Below are positions 18,682 to 27,097 of a stretch of DNA of 64,000 nucleotides, in pieces. The stretch's first letter is position 1; the number at the start of each line of letters is the position of its first letter. A program made the translations under genes and the position numbers. The DNA is taken from positions 1 to 64,000 of the forward strand of contig NZ_SSNY01000007.1 in the NCBI RefSeq assembly GCF_004801285.1, given 5' to 3'. Below the pieces are notes generated by a model. The model did not search any database and was not told the DNA's origin. It worked only from the letters and a program-made list of their open reading frames with translations. Origin of the DNA: Ollibium composti. Lineage in GTDB: Bacteria > Pseudomonadota > Alphaproteobacteria > Rhizobiales > Rhizobiaceae.

Positions 18682-18881
18682 CTGACCGTCGCCAAGCTGC
18701 CGCTCGCCAAGAGTCTCGTCGCCGTGCCAGTCTTCTGTCTCGATATTTCATCACGGTGAAAAGGCTGCGTCAAACCCGCTGCACTTGCATAAGCAGCATC
18801 GAACAACCGACCTTCAAGCGCAGCAGAAGCACGATCGCGGCCAACACCAGCAGGACACAATAATATCGAAAGAACGCCTTG

Positions 18882-20072
18882 TTATACCGGCCTCCGATCT
18901 GTTGCGAGCAACTCGTCGAACAATGCCGTCCATCGGAGACGTGCTGCCTGGCGGTCATAGAGATCATGCCTCTTTTCGCCAAGATTTTGCGCCATCTCTC
19001 GGTGTGTCACGATCACGTGCTGGATTGCTTCCAGCAATTGCGCACGTGGCACGGACCAGTCGACGGCAACCCCAATACCGCGTTCTTCAATGTAGCGCGC
19101 CAGTTCACTTTGTTTTTCGATGAAACAGAGCAGCGGAACACCAGCAGCGAGATAGGTGAAGGTCTTGCTTGGATAGGCATAGGCATACAGCCCCGGTGAC
19201 AAAGAGACGATGCCCACATCGCGATCGCGGATCAGTTCGAACGCCTCGATCGCCGGTCGATAGGCGTGGAAGAACACCGACTTAATACCATCACGCAGAA
19301 CCTTTTCCTCAAGCGCCTGCTTTAACCGACCTTCGCCAATTAATTCCAACCGCCCTTCCGCCGGGTCGATATCGGCAAATAGCTCTATGGTTTGTTCGAG
19401 ATGCTGGAAGCGTCCAATATTGCCAGCAAATACGAACCGGCATGGGCCGTCGACAGCCGGTCGGGGCAATCCTACAGCGCTCTCTATCGCCGAGAAATTA
19501 TTGATGTGGAGCAGCCTGCGAGGCACTACGCCACGCGCCTTGATTGAATCCGCCATATCGTTGGAGAGAGTCACCACGACATCAGCGCGGCTGATCGTCC
19601 AATTGTCGAGCCTAGTAATAAGCCCAGTAAACGCGCCTCTCTTTATCATCCCCATTAGAATAGCGATCTCGGGATAAATATCCTGCACAAAGTAGATTAA
19701 CTGTGACCCTCGTAGCCTCGTGACGATCCGCAGCAACAGCGGCTGCAGGACGGGCGGGATTGACGTGGTCCAGACCACGCGGTGCCGGCGCCCGAACAGC
19801 ACCAGCAGTGCCGCACACCAGCAAAATAACAAATTGTTTAGCTGCCTCACCAAGCCTCTTTTCCTTTCGGGCAGCAGAGATATGCGCCGCACCGTGACCC
19901 CATTCCATATTTCGCGCGTGGGGCGCTTTGGCAAACGCGCCTCTGGGTTATAACTCGGTTGGCTGGTGATAACTTCGACCTCATGGCCTGCCTCGACGAG
20001 CCAAGTGGCGATGTCATTGACCAGAACTGTCTCGGGCCAGAAATAGCGATTGACAATAACGATAGATGACAT
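18882..20072 (-). CDS. GT4 glycosyltransferase, WbuB-like (candidate L-FucNAc transferase)
   Basis: This 396-residue GT-B enzyme begins 'MSSIVIVNRYFWPE', with the glycine/acceptor-side motif of WbuB/Cap-type enzymes: 'NRYFWPETVLVNDIATWL' and 'GHEVEVITSQPSYN'. The C-terminal domain has 'FVFAGNIGRFQHLEQTIEL' and 'AYPSKTFTYLAAGVPLL'. WbuB homologues add L-FucNAc as second sugar of the repeat unit, and wbjBCD nearby make its donor, so this role is a good inference but not proof. I chose the ATG at 20072 by homology; the frame is open to 20135. The ribosome-binding site is weak. IS debris lies on both sides. Confidence 0.8.
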   Translation of the reverse strand: MSSIVIVNRYFWPETVLVNDIATWLVEAGHEVEVITSQPSYNPEARLPKRPTREIWNGVTVRRISLLPERKRGLVRQLNNLLFCWCAALLVLFGRRHRVVWTTSIPPVLQPLLLRIVTRLRGSQLIYFVQDIYPEIAILMGMIKRGAFTGLITRLDNWTISRADVVVTLSNDMADSIKARGVVPRRLLHINNFSAIESAVGLPRPAVDGPCRFVFAGNIGRFQHLEQTIELFADIDPAEGRLELIGEGRLKQALEEKVLRDGIKSVFFHAYRPAIEAFELIRDRDVGIVSLSPGLYAYAYPSKTFTYLAAGVPLLCFIEKQSELARYIEERGIGVAVDWSVPRAQLLEAIQHVIVTHREMAQNLGEKRHDLYDRQAARLRWTALFDELLATDRRPV

Positions 20073-20350
20073 AGTAAATCTGACTTTTATTAAATGGTGA
20101 TCGTCGATTGCAACAAAGCCTGCCTTTGAGGTCAATTTAGTTGTTGGGCAGCACGTCAGACGATACTGATGTATCCGTGTATGCCGTATTCATGGCGAGT
20201 GGATAAGTCAAGTTGCGTCGGCGTACTAGATCAGGGCGTCCAAACGATGTCCTGCGCGCCAAAGCCACGGTTCCGGTAGGATCAATCTAGCTGACCTGCG
20301 CCCCAAGTTCCCTCCGGTTTTGAGGAGAGTCCTTAGATTGATGTTTGGGC

Positions 20351-21190
20351 CTATGCGGCCTGGATTTCCAGTGCCAGATTTCTTGCGAAATCGCTGGGCG
20401 TGAGATTGCCCAGCGAGGAATGCGGTCGATGGGTGTTGTAGTCCTCCTTCCATGAGGCGATCCGGTCCTGGGCCTCGACCAATGACGAGAACAGCGTCTC
20501 GTTGAGGCATTCATCCCGGAAGCTGCCGTTGAAGCTCTCGATGAAGCCATTCTGCATCGGCTTGCCCGGGGCGATGTAGTGCCAGTCGATGGCCCGGTCC
20601 TGGGACCAGCGCAGGATCGCCATGCTGGTGAACTCGGTGCCGTTGTCGCTGACCATCGTCTGCGGACGCCCGCGCAGGGCGATGACGGCATCCAACTCGC
20701 GCACGACACGACGGCCAGACAGCGAGGTGTCAGCCACCAGTGCCAGGCACTCCCGAGTATGGTCATCCACCACCGCCAGAACCCGGAAGCGGCGGCCATC
20801 GGTGAAAGCGTCGCTGACGAAATCGAGGCTCCAGCGCTGGTTGGGCCGATCCGGCACCAGCATCGGACGCCTGGTGCCCAAGGCACGCTTGCGGCCACCT
20901 CGCCGGCGCACCTGTAGCTTCTCTTCGCCATAGAGCCGCCGCAGCTTCTTGATGTTCATGGCGAGGCCCTGGCGCTGCAGCATCACGTGGATGCGTCGAT
21001 AGCCGAAGCGCCGGCGTTCCGAGGCGACGGCCTTCATGGCTTCACGCAGTACCAGGTCAGGGGCTCGGATGCTTCGATACCTGACGCTTGAGCGATCGAC
21101 CTCAAGAGCTTCACACGCCCGCCGCTGGCTCACCCCATGCATCAGGCAGGCGTGCCCCACAGCCTCCCGCTTGGCGGCGGGCGTCACCAT
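20351..21190 (-). CDS. IS3-family transposase OrfB
   Basis: This is a 279-residue DDE transposase. It has an N-terminal HTH_21 ('[20 protein letters not shown]' and '[16 protein letters not shown]') and the rve core with Asp in 'RWSLDFVSD', Asp in 'MVSDNGTEF' and Glu in '[17 protein letters not shown]', ending in '[15 protein letters not shown]'. The frame is intact from its own ATG at 21190. Expression may depend on orfA by frameshift or reinitiation at the A-run just before this ATG. Confidence 0.9.
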   Translation of the reverse strand: MVTPAAKREAVGHACLMHGVSQRRACEALEVDRSSVRYRSIRAPDLVLREAMKAVASERRRFGYRRIHVMLQRQGLAMNIKKLRRLYGEEKLQVRRRGGRKRALGTRRPMLVPDRPNQRWSLDFVSDAFTDGRRFRVLAVVDDHTRECLALVADTSLSGRRVVRELDAVIALRGRPQTMVSDNGTEFTSMAILRWSQDRAIDWHYIAPGKPMQNGFIESFNGSFRDECLNETLFSSLVEAQDRIASWKEDYNTHRPHSSLGNLTPSDFARNLALEIQAA

Positions 21191-21449
21191 TTTTTGCAGC
21201 GACCTCCTTGAGGATGGCGTTGTCCAGCATCGCTTCGGCCAACAGCTTCTTCAGCTTGGCGTTCTCGTCCTCCAGCGCCCTGAGCTTGCGGGCATCCGAC
21301 ACCTCCAGGCCCCCATACTTCGCCTTCCACTTGTAGAAGGTGGCGCTGCTGATCCCATGCTTGCGACACAGATCGACCGTCCCCAGACCGGCCTCCTGCT
21401 CCTTCAATATCCCGATGATCTGCTCTTCGTTGAACCGTGAACGCTTCAT
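21111..21449 (-). CDS. IS3-family transposase OrfA, with altered C-terminus
   Basis: This is the HTH subunit of the element: '[20 protein letters not shown]', then '[20 protein letters not shown]', then a coiled coil '[20 protein letters not shown]'. In related elements orfA ends '..AAKKW' followed by a stop at the A-run. Here the run is six A (GCAAAAAATGG), so the frame reads 'AAKNGD' and continues 33 residues into orfB text in the wrong frame. One A may have been lost, or the run may be the natural slippage site. Start ATG 21449. Confidence 0.8.
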   Translation of the reverse strand: MKRSRFNEEQIIGILKEQEAGLGTVDLCRKHGISSATFYKWKAKYGGLEVSDARKLRALEDENAKLKKLLAEAMLDNAILKEVAAKNGDARRQAGGCGARLPDAWGEPAAGV

Positions 21450-21535
21450 CCGTCCGTCTCCTGCCTCGTGACGGACTCTACCAAAATCTGGAGGAGGATT
21501 AGGGGCTCAGGTCATGGGCTATTCGCCTGACCGAC

Positions 21536-22091
21536 GTGCGCTGCTTCGCCCAACATGTCGCACATTTCGATCCCTTGACGGAGGTGCCGCCGACGGACGC
21601 CATACCTGCGGTTCGACGGGCGAAGCCCTATATCTACAATGACACCGAGATCGAGGCTCTGTTAGCCGCGGCACTGGCGCTGCCGCCGGCGAATGCCTTA
21701 CGCCGCTGGACTTATCACTGCTTGTTCGGGCTGGTTGCGGTGGCTGTTCCCGAACATGCATGGCGGTCAGCTCAGCACCGACGGTGTCCAGTCGCTGCTG
21801 AAAAAATATGTGGCACAAGCACGCGGTGGCTGCGCTTCGCTGCGATCGAAGCGGATCTCGCCGCATGTTCTCAGGCACACCGCCGCCATGGAATTGCTGC
21901 AAGCTGGCGTCGATTGCTCGGTGATAGCACTTTGGCTGGGCCATGATTCGATCGAGACGACCCAGACCTATCTCCATGCTCACCTCGAACTCAAGGAAGC
22001 CGCCCTGGCCAAGCTCAAGCCGTACGAACGGGAAAGGGCAAAACGATTTCGGCTCAATGACCGTCTGCTTGAATTCCTGAATGCTCTTTGA
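21536..22091 (+). pseudogene. Tyrosine recombinase remnant (two joined fragments)
   Basis: The first part (about 21515-21740) reads 'LTDVRCFAQHVAHFDPLTEV' and 'YNDTEIEALLAAALALPP', the end of a core-binding domain and start of a catalytic domain. The second part (about 21745-22091), in another frame, reads 'LSTDGVQSLLKKYVAQA', 'ISPHVLRHTAAMELLQAG' and 'ALWLGHDSIETTQTYLHA'. It carries the H-x-x-R box, the second H and the catalytic Tyr. The stretch holding the first catalytic Arg is missing at the junction. Similar recombinases occur in threes on plasmid-borne transposons. It cannot be active as it stands. Confidence 0.75.
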
Positions 22092-22201
22092 GGCCCAAAC
22101 TATGCCGAGTGTCAGCCGTCGTTGGTCGACGATTACATTGGGATCGGGGCTGCCTGCGCATGATGCTCGGCATAGTTCGCCGTCCGGCATAAACCGCGAA
22201 G

Positions 22202-22273
22202 CTCGATCACGTCGATCCCCAGGCCTGGCTCGCCGATGTGCTTGGCCGCATCCTCGGCCGCAATGCCGACTGA
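22202..22273 (+). pseudogene. Short IS66 TnpC C-terminal remnant
   Basis: Twenty-three codons before TGA 22271-22273 read 'LDHVDPQAWLADVLGRILG', which resembles the 'N.VDPQAWLADVLARI' segment near the end of IS66 TnpC. The usual 'LLPW' ending is absent. No other IS66 part is next to it, so this is a weak call. Confidence 0.4.
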
Positions 22274-22374
22274 GCGAACTCCTACATGGAATTGGAAACG
22301 TCTATCATCGAAGGCCATCGCTGCATAGGACGAGGCTACGACCCACGGGCGAAACAAATATCGGTCACGAGACA

Positions 22375-22712
22375 ACCGGGTTCGGGTTTTTTTTTACCAG
22401 GCTCGCAGCTGTTCGATGCGCCTTCAGATGCGTGGAATCGATCATGATGCACTCAGGCTTTGATCTTTCCGCGAAAGGCTTGCGAATATGCGGTCGAACA
22501 CACCGAGCCGACTCTAGCGGATAAAACGATTGTACCGCGTCTAATGTGGACCAGTCCTTCGGCGCGTCCTTCCATTGCAAGCCGTTGCGAATGGCATAGA
22601 CGATGCCGCCGACGACACGGCGGTCATCGACCCACGGCACGCCATGCGCTAGCGGAAAATGTGGCGACAGCCGCGCCATCTGATGCTCGCTCAGCAAAAA
22701 CAAATCACCCAT
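22375..22712 (-). pseudogene. IS5-family transposase remnant (N-terminal part, frameshifted)
   Basis: From ATG 22712 the frame reads 'MGDLFLLSEHQMARLSPHFP', 'VDDRRVVGGIVYAIRNGLQW' and 'KDAPKDW', the start of an IS5-family transposase. The text 'RYNRFIR(stop)SRLGVFDRIFASL' follows in a second frame, and then 'CIMIDSTHLKAHRTAASLVK', with the first catalytic Asp, returns in the first frame. The element is cut off at about 22375. Two shifts and one stop make it inactive. Confidence 0.8.
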
Positions 22713-22998
22713 CAAAGCCTCCATATCCGGAGACTTTGAATCATGCCTCAAATAGAATTATTAGGTCCCGAGCCTAGCCTTACACCCCGATAAACACTTC
22801 TGCCGACCGCTAAAACTTGCCGCGCTCAGAATGGGACTATGGGCGAACTCCTTAGCCAAAGATCAAAAAAGTGTCCAAGAGAATTTGCTGCCCGGTCTTG
22901 ATCCGCCCCGCCAATCAGTGCAGAAGGAAGATCACCTGCACTAGCCCTAGCTTGGCTGGTGCGGTGCCTTTCGAGCCTCCGAATCTCATCGAGATAAT

Positions 22999-24033
22999 AT
23001 GTTTGAAGATAAAGTCGTACTTCTAACCGGTGGTACCGGCTCATTTGGCAATGCGGTGCTGCGCCGCTTCCTCAATACCGACGTTGGTGAGATCAGGGTA
23101 TTCAGCCGCGACGAGAAAAAGCAGGATGATATGCGCAAGCGGTACCGTCATCCAAAGTTGCGCTTCTATCTCGGTGACGTGCGCGACCGGTTGGGTGTCG
23201 CAGGGGCGATGCGCGGAGTCGATTTCTGTTTCCACGCGGCAGCGCTGAAACAGGTGCCCTCATGCGAGTTCTATCCTATGGAAGCTGTCCGCACAAACGT
23301 TCTCGGTACCGAGAACGTGCTGGACGCAGCAATAGCTGCCGGCGTTAAGCGTGTCATCTGCCTGTCGACCGACAAGGCAGTCTACCCGATCAACGCTATG
23401 GGTATGTCCAAGGCGATAATGGAAAAGGTGATGGTTGCAGTATCGCGCAATCTCGAAGGCATGGGCACCGTGATTTGCGGAACGCGCTACGGCAATGTCA
23501 TGGCTTCGCGCGGCTCGGTTATTCCGCTGTTTGTCGATCAAATTTTGAACGGCCAGCCCATCACCGTCACCGATCCCGCGATGACGCGCTTCATGATGAC
23601 GCTCGACGACGCTGTGGAATTGGTTCTTTATGCATTCCAGCATGGCGGCAACGGCGATATTTTCGTCCAGAAGGCACCCGCAGCGACGATTGCCACGCTG
23701 ATACGGGCAATCGTCGAACTGATGAACAAACCGGACCATCCTGTCCGCGAAATCGGCACGCGGCACGGCGAAAAGCTTTATGAGGCTCTTCTTAGCCGCG
23801 AAGAGATGGCAGGCGCTGAGGATCTTGGGGATTATTATCGTATCCGTCCGGACGGGCGCAATCTAAATTACACGAAATTCGTCGAACAGGGAGAGCCTAA
23901 GATCAGTGCCAGCGAGGAATATCATTCTCACAACACTCGCAGGCTCGATGTCGAGGGTATGAAGGAATTACTGCTCAAGCTCGACTTCATACGCCGAATC
24001 ATAAAGGGCGAATATGCCGCATTGGAGGATTGA
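22999..24033 (+). CDS. wbjB: UDP-GlcNAc C4,6-dehydratase / C5-epimerase (WbjB/FnlA/CapE)
   Basis: This is the first enzyme of UDP-L-FucNAc synthesis; it converts UDP-GlcNAc to 4-keto-6-deoxy intermediates. The 344-residue extended short-chain dehydrogenase has the NAD(P) motif 'TGGTGSFG' (10-17) and 'FHAAALKQVP'. It has the family's Met-for-Tyr active site 'STDKAVYPINAMGMSKA', with the M-x3-K pair typical of soluble inverting dehydratases. 'RHGEKLYEAL' occurs near the C-terminus. It begins the wbjB-wbjC-wbjD unit; the next gene starts 5 bp after its stop. GC is higher than in the island's left part. Confidence 0.93.
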   Translation: MFEDKVVLLTGGTGSFGNAVLRRFLNTDVGEIRVFSRDEKKQDDMRKRYRHPKLRFYLGDVRDRLGVAGAMRGVDFCFHAAALKQVPSCEFYPMEAVRTNVLGTENVLDAAIAAGVKRVICLSTDKAVYPINAMGMSKAIMEKVMVAVSRNLEGMGTVICGTRYGNVMASRGSVIPLFVDQILNGQPITVTDPAMTRFMMTLDDAVELVLYAFQHGGNGDIFVQKAPAATIATLIRAIVELMNKPDHPVREIGTRHGEKLYEALLSREEMAGAEDLGDYYRIRPDGRNLNYTKFVEQGEPKISASEEYHSHNTRRLDVEGMKELLLKLDFIRRIIKGEYAALED

Positions 24034-24038
24034 GCCGT

Positions 24039-25151
24039 ATGCGGATCGTCGTTACCGGCGCGAACGGATTTATCGGCCGAAACCTGATGGTCAGGTTTAC
24101 CGAGCTTGGCTATGCCGATGTGGTGCCCGTTACCAGGGCGACCACAAGTGAAGGTCTTGCCGCTGCGCTCGAAAGCGCCGATTTTGTTTTTCATCTGGCT
24201 GGCACGAACCGCCCGAAGGCAGTGACGGAGTTTGCCACCGGCAATGTCGGCTTTACCAACGAACTCTGCGATGCGCTGCGCACACTTGGACGGCCGGTGC
24301 CGGTCGCCTACACGTCTTCGACGCAGGCGACGCTCCAAAATCCTTACGGCGCAAGCAAACTCGCGGCCGAAGATGCCCTACTGGCTTACGGCCGTGAAAC
24401 GGGCGCGCCGATCCATATCTTCCGCCTGACCAATGTCTTCGGAAAATGGTCGCGGCCGAACTACAACTCCGCCGTTGCCACTTTTTGCCATAACATCGCG
24501 CGCGGCCTGCCGATCAAGGTCAGTGACCCGGCAGCTCCGCTGAAGCTTGTTTATGTGGACGATGTGATTGCCGCCCTCGTCGACACACTAGCGGCCGCTT
24601 CTGTCGTCAGTGGCTTTGTTGAGGTAGCGCCCGTCTACGAGACGACCGTTGGCAAAGTAGCCGATATGGTCGCGTCCTTTTCAGCCAGCCGCAAGACGAT
24701 GATCACGCCACGCGTCGGCTGCGGCCTACTTCGCGCCCTGCATGCAACGTATCTCACCTACCTGCCGGTTGAAGATTTCGCCTATTCGGTGCCAGTCCAC
24801 TCCGATCCGCGCGGCGAGTTCGTTGAGATGCTTAAGACTGGGGACAGTGGCCAATTTTCGTATTTCACTGCGCACCCCGGCATCACGCGGGGCGAGCACT
24901 ACCATCATACCAAGACGGAAAAGTTCCTCGTCATCCGGGGGACCGCGCATTTCGGGTTCCGCAATATCAATACTGGTGAAGCCTTCGAACTGATGACCAG
25001 AGGCGGGGAGGCCTGCATCGTGGAGACGGTTCCGGGGTGGGCGCACAACATCACCAATATCGGCGACGACGAACTGATCGTTATGTTGTGGGCGAACGAG
25101 ATATTCGACCGGACGAGGCCCGATACGATTGGCATGAAGGTGAAGCCTTGA
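24039..25151 (+). CDS. wbjC: Bifunctional 4-keto reductase / 3-epimerase (WbjC/FnlB/CapF)
   Basis: This is the second enzyme of UDP-L-FucNAc synthesis; it epimerises C3 and reduces C4, giving UDP-L-talosamine-type product. The 370-residue protein has an N-terminal SDR domain with 'GANGFIGRNL' and the Tyr-Lys pair in 'NPYGASKLAAED'. A C-terminal cupin (about 250-365) contains 'GITRGEHYHHTKTEKFLVI', whose His and Glu bind zinc in CapF. I chose the ATG at 24039, about 9 bases after TTGGAGGA; a TTG at 24030 overlaps the wbjB stop. Its own stop overlaps the next gene. Confidence 0.92.
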   Translation: MRIVVTGANGFIGRNLMVRFTELGYADVVPVTRATTSEGLAAALESADFVFHLAGTNRPKAVTEFATGNVGFTNELCDALRTLGRPVPVAYTSSTQATLQNPYGASKLAAEDALLAYGRETGAPIHIFRLTNVFGKWSRPNYNSAVATFCHNIARGLPIKVSDPAAPLKLVYVDDVIAALVDTLAAASVVSGFVEVAPVYETTVGKVADMVASFSASRKTMITPRVGCGLLRALHATYLTYLPVEDFAYSVPVHSDPRGEFVEMLKTGDSGQFSYFTAHPGITRGEHYHHTKTEKFLVIRGTAHFGFRNINTGEAFELMTRGGEACIVETVPGWAHNITNIGDDELIVMLWANEIFDRTRPDTIGMKVKP

Positions 25152-26281
25152 AGAAGTTGAAAGTCCTCACCGTCGTCGGCACGCGGCCGGAGATTATCCG
25201 CCTCTCACGTGTAATGGCGCGGCTCGACGAGCATTGTGAGCACGTTCTGGTCCATACCGGCCAGAATTATGACTACGAACTCAATCAGGTGTTTTTCGAC
25301 GACCTCGGCGTGCGCAAGCCGGATCATTTCCTTTCAGGCGCTGCCGGAACCGCGGCCGAAACTATAGGCAACATCATTATCACAGTAGACAGGGTGCTCG
25401 AGGTAGAGAAGCCGGACGCCGTGCTGGTTCTGGGCGACACCAATTCCTGCCTCTCGGTGATCCCGGCCAAGCGGCGCAAGATTCCGATTTTCCACATGGA
25501 AGCCGGTAATCGCTGCTTCGACCAGCGAGTGCCAGAGGAGACTAACCGCAGGATCGTCGACCACACGGCCGATATCAATTTGACCTATAGCTCGATCGCG
25601 CGCGAGTATCTGTTACGCGAAGGCCTCCCGCCCGACATGGTGATCAAGACCGGGAGCCCAATGTTCGAGGTTCTCACCCACTATCGGGGGCGTATCGACG
25701 CGTCCGATGTGGTAGGGCGTCTTGGGCTCGCCGAATTCGGCTATTTCGTGGTTAGCGCACACCGCGAGGAAAATATCGATGCGCCGCGCAGTTTCGCGAA
25801 GTTGGTAGCGGTTCTGAACGCGGTCGCCGAGGACCATGGCTTGCCTATTATCGTTTCGACGCATCCGCGCACGATGAAGCGCGTCGAAGCGGTTGGTGCG
25901 AAATTTCATGATAATGTACGGCTCTTGAAGCCGCTCGGCTTTCACGACTATGTTAAGCTGCAACTTTCTGCCCGTGCGGTCCTGTCTGACAGCGGTACGA
26001 TCAATGAAGAATCGTCCATCTTGAATTTTCCTGCGCTTAATCTCCGCGAAGCGCATGAGCGGCCAGAGGGAATGGAGGAGGCCTCCGTCATGATGGTCGG
26101 GCTGGAGGTGGAGCGTGTGCGCCAAGCGCTTTCCATCCTGCCCTCCCAGCCGCGTGGTGAGTTGCGAGGTCTAAGACTGGTCACCGACTACAGCATGCCG
26201 AATGTTTCGGACAAGGTCTTGAGGATTATTCACAGCTATACGGATTACGTGAAGCGCGTCGTATGGCGTGACTACAAATAA
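25148..26281 (+). CDS. wbjD: UDP-N-acetylglucosamine 2-epimerase family (WbjD/FnlC/CapG)
   Basis: This is the last step of UDP-L-FucNAc synthesis, C2 epimerisation of the product of WbjC. The 377-residue protein of the WecB superfamily has 'VVGTRPEIIRLSRVMARL', 'HTGQNYDYELNQVFF', 'HMEAGNRCFDQRVPEETNRR' and 'SDSGTINEESSI', which carry the UDP-sugar and catalytic residues. I chose TTG 25148, which overlaps the wbjC stop as TTGA and has AAGGTGAA in place upstream. Longer in-frame starts would lie inside wbjC. Three consecutive overlapping or near-overlapping genes indicate one operon. Confidence 0.92.
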   Translation: MKKLKVLTVVGTRPEIIRLSRVMARLDEHCEHVLVHTGQNYDYELNQVFFDDLGVRKPDHFLSGAAGTAAETIGNIIITVDRVLEVEKPDAVLVLGDTNSCLSVIPAKRRKIPIFHMEAGNRCFDQRVPEETNRRIVDHTADINLTYSSIAREYLLREGLPPDMVIKTGSPMFEVLTHYRGRIDASDVVGRLGLAEFGYFVVSAHREENIDAPRSFAKLVAVLNAVAEDHGLPIIVSTHPRTMKRVEAVGAKFHDNVRLLKPLGFHDYVKLQLSARAVLSDSGTINEESSILNFPALNLREAHERPEGMEEASVMMVGLEVERVRQALSILPSQPRGELRGLRLVTDYSMPNVSDKVLRIIHSYTDYVKRVVWRDYK

Positions 26282-26485
26282 TGTGTGTGGATTCCAGCGG
26301 CGGCGGCCCTCTACATCGATGGAGAAAGACCACGTCGGTCGCCACTCGCATCATGGGCGGCCAACAGGGGGATAACTTGAGCCGCAGGGACAATGAGGCA
26401 GTTATCCGCCGATACCTTGATTAAAACTATGACATGAGACGTTTGCCTCTCGACTTGCATCCGCACTCGACGGTTCGAATCCAGT

Positions 26486-27097
26486 ATGAAACGGGCGTTT
26501 GATATTATTGTATCCGGCCTTGCCGGTATCATTCTTTCACCGTTCATTGCGATGATTGCCTTACTCGTGCGCTGGCGGCTCGGCAGCCCTGTTCTGTTTC
26601 GTCAAACGCGTCCTGGAAAAAATGCTGTGCCATTCGGGATGCTGAAGTTCCGTACGATGACGGACGGCCGCGGCGCCGATGGCAATTTGCTGCCGGATGC
26701 CGAGCGGCTGACGGGGTTCGGGGGCTTCCTGCGTTCCACCAGTTTGGACGAATTGCCTGAGCTGTGGAATGTGTTGAAAGGCGATATGAGTCTTGTTGGC
26801 CCCCGCCCGTTGCTGATGGAATATCTGCCGCTCTATTCTCCCGAACAGGCCCGCCGGCATGAGGTGCGCCCCGGTCTAACTGGCTGGGCGCAGGTCAACG
26901 GTCGCAATGCGCTGTCGTGGGACGACAAGTTCGCGCTTGATGTCTGGTACGTCGACAACCGGTCGTTTTTCCTGGATTTGAAGATCGTCGCGCTCACGGT
27001 TGTCCGTGTGCTGAAGCGTTCCGGCATATCGGCCGAGGGCGAGGCGACCATGCCGCGCTTTTCAGGCACCCGAAACGGCAACGGGCGCGCCCGGTGA
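26486..27097 (+). CDS. Initiating phosphoglycosyltransferase (PglC/WcaJ-type sugar transferase)
   Basis: This 203-residue protein transfers a sugar 1-phosphate to undecaprenyl phosphate, the first step of repeat-unit assembly. It has one N-terminal hydrophobic helix ('[20 protein letters not shown]') followed by the conserved cytoplasmic domain: '[17 protein letters not shown]', '[19 protein letters not shown]' (with the catalytic Asp-Glu pair), 'LVGPRPLL' and '[15 protein letters not shown]'. The short form without extra helices is the PglC type. It is followed by pglD-, pglE- and pglF-like genes, so the likely substrate is a UDP-bacillosamine-type sugar. Its stop overlaps the next start (GTGA). 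Confidence 0.9.
   Translation: MKRAFDIIVSGLAGIILSPFIAMIALLVRWRLGSPVLFRQTRPGKNAVPFGMLKFRTMTDGRGADGNLLPDAERLTGFGGFLRSTSLDELPELWNVLKGDMSLVGPRPLLMEYLPLYSPEQARRHEVRPGLTGWAQVNGRNALSWDDKFALDVWYVDNRSFFLDLKIVALTVVRVLKRSGISAEGEATMPRFSGTRNGNGRAR

Larger units (their letters stand above)
20292..21514 (-). mobile_element. IS3-family (IS407-like) insertion sequence, near complete
   Basis: The element is 1223 bp and bounded by imperfect inverted repeats, TGACCTGCGCCCCA at 20292-20305 and the complement of TGACCTGAGCCCCT at 21501-21514. TGACCTG ends are typical of this group. orfA and orfB lie on the minus strand. The four bases outside the ends (tagc and tggg) differ, so no target duplication remains. A 51-bp copy of its orfB-side end lies inverted at 14739-14789. 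Confidence 0.85.

Noticed and set aside
18770..18982. Minus-strand 70-codon frame with a hydrophobic segment, next to the WbuB-like gene
   Set aside because: It overlaps the end of that gene. The hydrophobic part might be a remnant of a membrane protein, but there is too little to call.
20288..21518. Target-site duplication around the IS at 20292-21514
   Set aside because: The flanking bases (tagc and tggg) differ, so no duplication can be claimed.
22133..22375. 80-codon minus-strand frame among IS remnants
   Set aside because: It resembles no known protein and overlaps the IS66-like remnant on the other strand.
26472..26484. GGTTCGAATCC, identical to the tRNA T-arm consensus, upstream of the sugar transferase
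   Set aside because: No cloverleaf can be drawn around it and the match to the tRNA-Gln 3' end does not extend beyond the T arm, so it is not an attachment-site copy or a tRNA.
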